A stretch of 39,713 nt of DNA from contig JAFTUC010000011.1 of NCBI GenBank assembly GCA_017466445.1, forward strand, positions 1 through 39,713. Reading direction: 5' to 3'. The notes beneath the pieces are model-generated. The model was not told the DNA's origin. It saw only the letters and a program-made list of their open reading frames with translations, and searched no databases. This DNA is from Clostridia bacterium. Its GTDB lineage: Bacteria; Bacillota; Clostridia; Oscillospirales; CAG-272. Below, in pieces: positions 33,848 through 39,713 of this stretch (positions are counted from its first letter, which is position 1; each line of letters opens with the position of its first letter). The position numbers and the translations under genes are program-made.

Positions 33848-33925
33848 GATCAAAACTGCTTTTTTCACCGGTTGCTTACATTATATTATGACGCACTTAA
33901 AATAGTTTTGGAGGTAACATACTAT

Positions 33926-34678
33926 ATGATAAGAGTAACTGTATGGAACGAAAATTTCCATGAGAAAGCAGACCCAAAGATTGCCGCAATCTATCCTGAC
34001 GGCATTCACGGCGCCATTGCCGAGGGGCTTTCGGAGTACTCCGAGTTTGAAGTACGTACTGCTACCCTTGACATGCCCGAATGCGGTCTCGATGACGATA
34101 CTCTGAACAATACTGACGTTCTTATTTGGTGGGGACACTGCAGACACAAGGACATTCCGGACGAAATCGCAGAAAAGGTCAGACTACGAGTCCTTGACGG
34201 TATGGGGCTGATCGTTCTTCATTCCTCACATATGTCGAAGCCGTTCTTACGGCTTATGGGAACCATCTGCCGTCTCAAGTGGAGAGAAAACGACGAAACC
34301 GAGCGTATATGGGTCATAGATCCGGGTCATCCGATCGCAAACGGACTTCCCGAATTTATAGAGATCGAGCAGGAGGAGACCTACGGTGAGCGTTTCGAGA
34401 TACCAAATCCCGATGAGCTCGTATTTATAAGCTGGTTTTCCGGAGGAGAGGTCTTCAGGAGCGGATGCTGCTTCAGACGAGGACTTGGAAAGATCTTTTA
34501 TTTCCGTCCGGGACACGAGGCATATCCGATATATTATCGGAAGGATATACGGAAGATCATAGCGAATGCCGTAAGTTGGGCAAAACCGTCATGCGGTCCC
34601 CGTCCGACGCTCGGACATTTTCCCGTTCCGCTTGAAAACATAAGGATCGTAGATCATTCTGACGAATATCATCCGTAA
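33926..34678 (+). CDS. ThuA-fold protein (copy 2)
   Basis: 250 residues from the ATG at 33926, which has GGAGGT ten bases upstream; the longer frame begins with a TTG that has no site. Conserved ThuA segments line up with copy 1 throughout: [73 protein letters not shown]. More than half the aligned positions look identical by eye. It is followed 31 bases later by a Gfo/Idh/MocA oxidoreductase gene, a common pairing in sugar clusters. Role: sugar conversion, mechanism unknown. Confidence 0.88.
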   Translation: MIRVTVWNENFHEKADPKIAAIYPDGIHGAIAEGLSEYSEFEVRTATLDMPECGLDDDTLNNTDVLIWWGHCRHKDIPDEIAEKVRLRVLDGMGLIVLHSSHMSKPFLRLMGTICRLKWRENDETERIWVIDPGHPIANGLPEFIEIEQEETYGERFEIPNPDELVFISWFSGGEVFRSGCCFRRGLGKIFYFRPGHEAYPIYYRKDIRKIIANAVSWAKPSCGPRPTLGHFPVPLENIRIVDHSDEYHP

Positions 34679-34709
34679 TTCTTCAAAAAAGTCACAAGGA
34701 GAAAAGAAA

Positions 34710-35765
34710 ATGAAAGTAACCAGAATAGGAATAGTCGGTGTCGGCGGAATCGCAAATTACAAGCATTTACACGAGCTTCTCACCTTTGAGGACGTCAGGG
34801 TAACAGCAATATGCGACATAAATCCCGCAGCGCTCAAATCCACGGGAGACAAGCTTTCCCTTCCCGACGAAAAGCGGTACACAAGCTACAGAGATCTGAT
34901 TGCCGATCCCGATGTTGATGCGGTCGAGATCTGCACCTCGAACGACGTTCACGCGGAGATCGCGATCGCCGCCCTTAACGCAGGCAAGCCTATAAATCTC
35001 GAAAAGCCTATCGCTCTCAACTACGAGCAGGCTCTTGAAATACTTGAGGCCGAGAAAAACAGTTCTGCATTCGGTATGATATGCTTCTCATACCGTTTTA
35101 TGGCGGCAGCACGCTACGCTATGCATCTTATGGAGGAAAATATTATCGGCGACGTTGTCGGAATCAACGTTGCTTATCTGAAAAACAGTGCGTTCTGGGA
35201 AAACAGACCGCTCGAATGGAGATTTATAAAGGAGATCGCGGGATCGGGCGTTACAGGCGATCTCGGTGCACATCTTATCGATCTTGCTCAGCTTCTTGCG
35301 GGCAACATAACCGAGCTTTGTTCGGTATGTTCTACCATCGTAAAGGAAAGAAAAAAGATAGGAAGCGACGAGATCGGACAGGTCACAACCGACGATCAGT
35401 GCAGCTTCATCGTGAAATTCGCAAACGGAGCGGACGGTGCATTCCACATCACGCGTTGTGCTATCGGTCACGCAAACACTATAAGGTACGACGTATACGG
35501 AACGAAGGGATCCATCTCATTTGATCTTAACGATCCGTCTATACTTTCTCTGAGCTGCGGAGAGGGCGACCCGAAAAATCTGCGTCCCACCACCGTTAAG
35601 GTTCCCGAGGAGTTTTACTACATGCAGGAAAGAGCCTTCGTTGATGCGGTAAACGGAAAGCGCGATTTCCTCTTCCCCACTATCGCGGACGGGGTACGGG
35701 GTCAGAAGGTCATAGACGCGGTCATTCGCTCGGCAGAGGAAAGACGCTGGGTAAATCTTGACTGA
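34710..35765 (+). CDS. Gfo/Idh/MocA family NAD(P)-dependent oxidoreductase
   Basis: 351 residues. The Rossmann start is RIGIVGVGGIANYKHLHEL, then TAICDINPAAL, and EICTSNDVHAEIAIAALNAGKPINLEKPIAL with the characteristic EKP. The C-terminal domain carries GSGVTGDLGAHLIDLAQLL, where Asp and His are the usual catalytic pair. It oxidises or reduces a sugar, inositol or sugar acid in the cytoplasm with NAD(P). AAGGAG lies nine bases before the ATG. Paired with ThuA copy 2; a keto-sugar intermediate shared by the two is a reasonable guess. Confidence 0.92.
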   Translation: MKVTRIGIVGVGGIANYKHLHELLTFEDVRVTAICDINPAALKSTGDKLSLPDEKRYTSYRDLIADPDVDAVEICTSNDVHAEIAIAALNAGKPINLEKPIALNYEQALEILEAEKNSSAFGMICFSYRFMAAARYAMHLMEENIIGDVVGINVAYLKNSAFWENRPLEWRFIKEIAGSGVTGDLGAHLIDLAQLLAGNITELCSVCSTIVKERKKIGSDEIGQVTTDDQCSFIVKFANGADGAFHITRCAIGHANTIRYDVYGTKGSISFDLNDPSILSLSCGEGDPKNLRPTTVKVPEEFYYMQERAFVDAVNGKRDFLFPTIADGVRGQKVIDAVIRSAEERRWVNLD

Positions 35766-35787
35766 TCTGTCAAGATACAAAATTACA

Positions 35788-35826
35788 GCACCCCAAGGTC
35801 TGAATTCCTTGGGGTGCCCGTTTTTT
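35788..35826 (+). terminator. Terminator after Gfo/Idh/MocA gene
   Basis: GCACCCCAAGG (35788-35798) and CCTTGGGGTGC (35807-35817), then CCG and six T. Confidence 0.92.
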
Positions 35827-35852
35827 GAGGCAGGATACGGGCAAAAATACTG

Positions 35853-35881
35853 TTTACAAAAGAAAAAATATATGATATAAT
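35853..35881 (+). promoter_or_regulatory. Sigma-A promoter of methyltransferase-fold gene
   Basis: TTTACA (35853-35858), 17-base spacer, TATAAT (35876-35881); 59 bases before the TTG start. Confidence 0.78.
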
Positions 35882-35940
35882 GTTTAAAACCGATTTCACC
35901 GCACCTTTTTTGACCTTTGATTCCGCTAAGGAGGGATATT

Positions 35941-37008
35941 TTGAAAAGCGAGCTTTCTGAAAAAATCACAAGGCGTCTGAAGATCCTTGAAAAAACAAGG
36001 CAAAGGAATTTCAGGCTTCTCGATCTTTACAGTAATTTTCTTAATCTTGAGCCCGATTTTATAAAAAGCGAGCTTATAGACGAGCTGGTCTCCGACTGCG
36101 GAGTCTCTGTGCTCGAGGCCTACACGGCAGTTCTTGCCGCCGCCTTCGACATCGATTCGGATCGCAGTGACGAGGATCTTCTTTTCGAGCACGAATATTT
36201 AAAAGGCTCGGTCGAGCTTCTCGATCCCGAAAAATACCGCTCGTCCTCCTACATAAAAAAGATACGCTTCCCGAGCATCAAAAGGGCAGGTTGGGAGATG
36301 AAGATCTCGTCATATGCACCTTACGAGGCCTTCGTATGTCGGGAGATCACTCTCGAAAAGGGCTTTAAGGAGCTTCCGCACATCGGATTTTTTACCGAGC
36401 GATTCGAGTTTCCCGCGGTTTTCGAAAACGGCAGAGAATGGATGACGGTCACCCCGAACGAGATCGAAACGATGCGAGCTCCGATCTCAGAAGCCTACGG
36501 AAAAGTTCTGACGCTCGGACTCGGACTCGGATATTTTACTCATCAGGTCTCCGAAAAGAGCGAGGTAAGCTCTGTGACCGTAGTTGAGCGTGACGAAAAC
36601 GTGATCTCTTTATTTAACGAATTCATCCTTCCTCAGTTTGAAAACAGAGACAAAATAAAGATAATCCGTGCCGATGCACTCGATTTTCTTGAAAACACCG
36701 ACATTTTCGAAGGATTTGACTTTATGTTCGCCGATCTCTGGCACGACGCCTCCGACGGACTTCCGCTCTATTCAAGGATCAAATCGGTGCTAGGAAAAAA
36801 GAAAAGAGAGGAAGGATCCTCTCTTATATGCAGATACTGGATAGAAAATTCAATACTGTCGCGTCTTCGCTGGCTGATATATTCGGAAGCGGTCATAGGA
36901 AAAAGCGCTGACAGGCTATCGTTTTCCTCCTACGAGGATATTGAAAGGCTCCTTTCAAACGATTCTCTATCAGACATTGCACCCGACATAAAGCTTGCGT
37001 CAGACTGA
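35941..37008 (+). CDS. SAM/spermidine synthase-like Rossmann protein
   Basis: 355 residues. The start is TTG at 35941, chosen because AAGGAGG ends six bases before it; no ATG fits. Residues ~1-175 are an unrecognised, mostly helical N-terminal domain (KITRRLKILEKTRQRNFRLL). Residues ~180-300 are a class I methyltransferase fold: VLTLGLGLGYFTHQVS is motif I, VTVVERDEN the acidic loop, IIRADALDFLEN motif II/III, FDFMFADLW motif IV. Such proteins are usually annotated as methyltransferases or spermidine-synthase-like; without NPPY or a known accessory domain the substrate is open. The 3' end overlaps the convergent mini-RNase III gene by nine bases. Confidence 0.78.
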   Translation: MKSELSEKITRRLKILEKTRQRNFRLLDLYSNFLNLEPDFIKSELIDELVSDCGVSVLEAYTAVLAAAFDIDSDRSDEDLLFEHEYLKGSVELLDPEKYRSSSYIKKIRFPSIKRAGWEMKISSYAPYEAFVCREITLEKGFKELPHIGFFTERFEFPAVFENGREWMTVTPNEIETMRAPISEAYGKVLTLGLGLGYFTHQVSEKSEVSSVTVVERDENVISLFNEFILPQFENRDKIKIIRADALDFLENTDIFEGFDFMFADLWHDASDGLPLYSRIKSVLGKKKREEGSSLICRYWIENSILSRLRWLIYSEAVIGKSADRLSFSSYEDIERLLSNDSLSDIAPDIKLASD

Positions 37009-37452
37009 TTCGGTCTCTGCTCCTTCGGTCGCTTTCTTTCCGTTTTCGGGATAAGCCACGGAAAACAGGTATTTTAATCTATCGTGATCTCCGACGAGCC
37101 AGAGATATCCGAGCAGTGCCTCAAATCCGGTCGCACGTCTGTACTGCCCCGCCGATGCGCTTTTCGGAATACTTGCTCCGTGCTGATTTCTTCCTCTTTT
37201 ATATATCTCGGTCTCCTTTTCGGTAAGGAGCGGAAGAATTCTTTCTATCGCCTCCGACTGCGCGACCGCGGTAACGAAGCCGAGCGCCTCCTTATTCAGT
37301 TGTCCGACACCGTGTATACCGTTTTCCACAAGACGTTGTCTTGTAAGTATCTCACAGGCGGCGTCTCCGAGATAGGCAAGCTCACACGAGCTTATCTCTC
37401 CGATCGGGGTCTTATCCTTATCTTCACGCATAATCAAAAAATTCTCTTTCAC
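37000..37452 (-). CDS. mrnC: Mini-ribonuclease III
   Basis: 150 residues from a GTG at 37452; an ATG seven codons later is a possible alternative start. The RNase III catalytic core without a dsRNA-binding domain: ELAYLGDAACE with Asp30, KRGRNQHGASIPKSASAGQYRRATGFEALLGYLWL with the second acidic residue. In B. subtilis the enzyme trims 23S rRNA ends. Here it stands alone rather than next to cysS, and shares nine bases with the convergent methyltransferase-fold gene. Motifs and length fit the family well. Confidence 0.93.
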   Translation of the reverse strand: MKENFLIMREDKDKTPIGEISSCELAYLGDAACEILTRQRLVENGIHGVGQLNKEALGFVTAVAQSEAIERILPLLTEKETEIYKRGRNQHGASIPKSASAGQYRRATGFEALLGYLWLVGDHDRLKYLFSVAYPENGKKATEGAETESV

Positions 37453-37474
37453 GGTTTATCTTTTCTTAAATGAG

Positions 37475-37503
37475 ATTATACCCGAAAAAAGTCTTTTTGT
37501 CAA
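37475..37503 (-). promoter_or_regulatory. Consensus promoter of mrnC
   Basis: Minus-strand TTGACA (37503-37498), 17-base spacer, TATAAT (37480-37475), 22 bases before the start codon; a leader of only ~15 bases is predicted. Confidence 0.85.
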
Positions 37504-37534
37504 CCTCGGCAGATGCATTTAACCTCTTAACTAC

Positions 37535-37563
37535 TTGAAAAAGCAAAAAATATATGTTATTAT
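37535..37563 (+). promoter_or_regulatory. Promoter of thyX
   Basis: TTGAAA (37535-37540), 17-base spacer, TATTAT (37558-37563), divergent from the mrnC promoter; GAGG lies 11 bases before the thyX ATG. Confidence 0.7.
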
Positions 37564-37610
37564 ATATTCAGTGAATACAAAACTCTTTATTTCAGTGAGG
37601 ATCTTATAAT

Positions 37611-38369
37611 ATGAAGGTAGAACTTCTCGCATACACGCCCGACGCCGACAAGATAGTTTCGGCTGCGGCAAAGCTTTGCTACGCAAAAAGTGACATTGGA
37701 ACTCTTATGGACGGTCTGACACCCGAAAAGGTAGCGGAATTTCTTGACACGCTCACCCGACTCGGGCACGAAAGTCCCGTCGAGCACGCATCCTTCACCT
37801 TCGGAATCGAGGGTGTATCCCGTGCGCTTCTCGCGCAGATAACGAGGCACAGGATCGCTTCCTTCTCGGTACAGAGCCAGAGATACGTCGAAAAAAGCGG
37901 ATTTGACTACATAACCCCGCCCGAGATCGCCTCTATTCCCGAGGCGGCAGAGCTTTTCGAGCAGGAAATGAAGCATGACGCAGAGGTATATTCCCGTCTG
38001 CGCGAGCTTCTTATAGAAAAGCACAAGGCTGCCTTTATTGCCGAGGGAATGGACGAAAAAGAGGCAAGTCGTGCCGCGGGCAAGAAGGCAAACGAGGATG
38101 CGAGATTCGTTCTTCCCAATGCCTGTGACACGCGAATCATAATGACAATGAACACAAGATCTCTTTATAATTTCTTCGAGCTTCGTTGCTGCAATCGAGC
38201 TCAGTGGGAGATCCGCGCGCTTGCTATCGAGATGCTGAAGCTTGTCAAGGGAGTCGCTCCCCTGCTCTTTTCCGCGGCAGGTCCCGCCTGTGTAAGAGGT
38301 AAATGCTCCGAGGGACCCATGACCTGCGGGAAGTCCGCTCAAGTCCGCAATTTCTTCAGGGAAATGTAA
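37611..38369 (+). CDS. thyX: FAD-dependent thymidylate synthase ThyX
   Basis: 252 residues. The ThyX signature RHRX7S is present as Arg79-His80-Arg81 to Ser89 (RHRIASFSVQS), with SQRYVE directly after. DTRIIMTMNTRSLYNFFELR is the second conserved region. The enzyme makes dTMP from dUMP using methylene-THF and NADPH-reduced FAD as a homotetramer. Its presence suggests that the genome may lack ThyA. Followed 27 bases later by the deacetylase gene, probably by chance pairing. Confidence 0.95.
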   Translation: MKVELLAYTPDADKIVSAAAKLCYAKSDIGTLMDGLTPEKVAEFLDTLTRLGHESPVEHASFTFGIEGVSRALLAQITRHRIASFSVQSQRYVEKSGFDYITPPEIASIPEAAELFEQEMKHDAEVYSRLRELLIEKHKAAFIAEGMDEKEASRAAGKKANEDARFVLPNACDTRIIMTMNTRSLYNFFELRCCNRAQWEIRALAIEMLKLVKGVAPLLFSAAGPACVRGKCSEGPMTCGKSAQVRNFFREM

Positions 38370-38396
38370 TTTTTATTAAGGGAGATCTTTACTGGT

Positions 38397-39059
38397 ATGT
38401 TTAACGGAAAAATGAAAGCTATCACCTTCAGCTATGACGACGGTGTGTTTCAGGACAGACGTCTTGTTGAGATCTTCAACAAATACGGTCTTAAATGTAC
38501 ATTCAACGTAAATTCAGGTCTTTTCGGCAAGGGCTCACGCACAGTTATGCCCGAGGAAATGCCCGAGCTTTACAAGGGTCACGAGGTCGCGGTACACTGC
38601 ATCACTCATCCGCAGCTTTCAAAGCTTGAAAGCGATGAGGAGATCATAAACGAGGTCGAGGGAGACCGTAAGCGTCTTTGTGAAATAATGGGCTACGAGG
38701 TAGTCGGAATGGCGTATCCGTACGGAGACTATGATGACCGTGTAGTCGATATTATAAAAAAGCACACAGGTGTACTCTATTCCAGAGGCGTTCCGCAGTC
38801 ACTTTCGTTTGATATGCCGAGCGAGCTTCTTACCCTCTCTCCGACGTGTCACCACGCATGCGATCAGCTCTTTGAGCTTGCCGAAAAATTCATAGCGCTG
38901 AAGCCTGACTCCCCGAAAATGTTTTATATTTGGGGTCACAGCTACGAGTTTGACAGAGTTAACGGCGCGTGGGAACGCTTTGAAAGATTTTGCGAGCTCA
39001 TCAGCGGTCACGACGACATTTTCTACGGCACGAACAAAGAGGTCCTTATTCAAAAATAA
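38397..39059 (+). CDS. NodB-type polysaccharide deacetylase
   Basis: 220 residues without signal peptide. Motif 1 TFSYDDG supplies Asp14 (base) and Asp15 (metal), motif 2 HCITHP the two metal His, and MAYPYGDYDD stands for motif 3. A late HSYEF completes the pocket. CE4-like enzymes remove N- or O-acetyl groups from sugars; without export signal this one would act in the cytoplasm on imported oligosaccharides, in line with the glycan genes of the window. GGGAG lies 12 bases before the ATG. It is shorter than many secreted peptidoglycan deacetylases. Confidence 0.88.
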   Translation: MFNGKMKAITFSYDDGVFQDRRLVEIFNKYGLKCTFNVNSGLFGKGSRTVMPEEMPELYKGHEVAVHCITHPQLSKLESDEEIINEVEGDRKRLCEIMGYEVVGMAYPYGDYDDRVVDIIKKHTGVLYSRGVPQSLSFDMPSELLTLSPTCHHACDQLFELAEKFIALKPDSPKMFYIWGHSYEFDRVNGAWERFERFCELISGHDDIFYGTNKEVLIQK

Positions 39060-39113
39060 TAAAAAATCAGACTCCAAAGGGACGTTATCATAAGGACGTT
39101 TGCCTGACAGACG

Positions 39114-39161
39114 GTAGGGGCGAACTGTGTTCGCCCGCAGGAGACCGCAGGTCTCCCCTAC
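39114..39161. repeat. Palindromic interspersed repeat with two nested hairpins
   Basis: GTAGGGG (39114-39120) and CCCCTAC (39155-39161) bracket two inner dyads, CGAAC/GTTCG and GGAGACC/GGTCTCC. Elements of this GTAGGGGCGA type are scattered in many gut Firmicutes genomes between genes. It follows the deacetylase stop and may help to end transcription. Confidence 0.75.
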
Positions 39162-39198
39162 GAACAAGGAAGATTGGCTCCACAGAAAACAAATAATT

Positions 39199-39223
39199 GA
39201 CCCCGACAGAAACCTGTCGGGGT
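39199..39223 (-). terminator. Hairpin between convergent deacetylase and small hypothetical gene
   Basis: CCCCGACAG (39201-39209) and CTGTCGGGG (39214-39222) with a four-base loop. T-rich sequence follows in the plus direction and less so in the minus direction; it can serve either gene. Confidence 0.7.
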
Positions 39224-39228
39224 TATTG

Positions 39229-39552
39229 TCATTTTTCTGCTATAAATGTCCAGCGTTCAGAAATGTTTTTAGGCATCATTCGTGCGAAGGCATCCGCATC
39301 TTTAATAAGATTTTTGTTTCCAAAGTGGAAGAAAAAGAATTCTCCTTTTCCTTCATTATATCCCAATTGGAATTCAAGTTCCTTCTTGAAATAGGGAAAC
39401 ACCGGCTTTAATCGTTCGTCAATAGCCCAAACAAAAGCTGAATCGTGATTAGAAAGACAATTGATTATCCATAATTCTTGTTCTTCAAACCAAGCCCAAA
39501 AAGTTCTTGCTGCTGCCTCATTCATGAACTTTTTTGAAAATAATGAAAACAT
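39229..39552 (-). CDS. Small conserved-looking hypothetical protein
   Basis: 107 residues. Aromatic-rich and probably a compact alpha/beta domain: AARTFWAWFEEQELWIINCL, then RLKPVFPYFKKELEFQLGYN and GEFFFFHFGNKN. No catalytic motif is recognised. AAGGAG seven bases before the ATG and an unbroken reading frame support a real gene. The type is reminiscent of small cytoplasmic proteins found near toxin/immunity genes, but nothing in the sequence proves it. Single gene, convergent with the deacetylase. Confidence 0.75.
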   Translation of the reverse strand: MFSLFSKKFMNEAAARTFWAWFEEQELWIINCLSNHDSAFVWAIDERLKPVFPYFKKELEFQLGYNEGKGEFFFFHFGNKNLIKDADAFARMMPKNISERWTFIAEK

Positions 39553-39604
39553 ACTTTTCTCCTTTTAAGTAAATTATTTTTCGTTTTATCGCCAGTTTCG
39601 CCTT

Positions 39605-39713
39605 TGTATTACAAAGGCACAGGGCAAAGCCCATACCCCTAAGGTTGCGCGCACCCAAAGGCTCTCCCTTTGGGAGAGCTCCCGCGATAGCGGGTGAGAG
39701 GGTAGTCGTTGCA
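39605..39713. repeat. Multi-hairpin interspersed repeat, cut by window edge
   Basis: CCTTTGtattaCAAAGG, GGGCAAAGCCC, CTCTCCCtttGGGAGAG and CCCGCgataGCGGG follow one another. The block GGCTCTCCCTTTGGGAGAG is a familiar intergenic repeat in Clostridia genomes. No coding potential is seen between 39553 and the edge. Confidence 0.65.

Noticed and set aside
33872-33925. 19-codon extension of ThuA copy 2 from TTG
   Set aside because: No ribosome site for the TTG; GGAGGT lies inside this stretch, ahead of the ATG that aligns with copy 1.

Overview
The window looks like a chromosome segment of an uncultured gut- or rumen-type Clostridia member (Bacillota). The best taxonomic clue is the SCIFF precursor peptide with its radical SAM maturase (30442-32070), a pair typical of Clostridia. 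Mini-ribonuclease III, ThyX, strong AGGAGG ribosome sites and sigma-A promoters with 17-base spacers agree. No rRNA, tRNA or CRISPR array was seen.

Left end (1-7900, minus strand): an accessory island. A promoter at 7143-7115 drives a small XRE regulator, an AlbA_2/HATPase protein with a C-terminal winged helix, an unknown two-TM protein, a 1097-residue PLD-domain helicase, and an adenine-type DNA methyltransferase cut by the window edge. This looks like a restriction or defence operon. Beside it is a TnpV/DUF6809-like gene pair of the kind carried by clostridial transposons, then a 121-bp imperfect palindrome.

Centre-left (8231-21275): carbohydrate genes in short units with recognisable promoters and terminators. 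Operon 1 is an aconitase-family hydratase, a GH127 enzyme and a ThuA-fold protein. Operon 2 is a PHP phosphoesterase, an alpha/beta hydrolase and an N-acetylneuraminate lyase-type aldolase. A KDG-kinase-like PfkB gene and a GH2 glycosidase diverge from one promoter region. A 640-residue putative glycosidase of unrecognised family follows. Together they suggest uptake-linked breakdown of decorated plant or host glycans to arabinose, uronic or sialic acid-type sugars; the substrate cannot be read from the sequence.

Centre-right (21288-29986, minus strand): the most striking region, nine consecutive genes. Six encode secreted proteins with TasA/camelysin (SipW-type) signal sequences, two encode SipW-like Ser-His signal peptidases with coiled-coil tails, and one encodes a membrane or wall-anchored protein with an SPETG sorting-like motif. 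The first gene fuses a TasA-like domain to a GLUG/parallel beta-helix region. The locus could build a surface fibre or matrix with its own processing peptidases. Two strong hairpins without U-tracts split the operon and may set subunit ratios.

Right end (30380-39713): the SCIFF unit, a PLP decarboxylase, a VOC protein, a second ThuA paralogue with a Gfo/Idh/MocA oxidoreductase, a methyltransferase-fold protein, mini-RNase III, ThyX, a NodB-type deacetylase, a small hypothetical gene, and two palindromic interspersed repeats of intergenic type.
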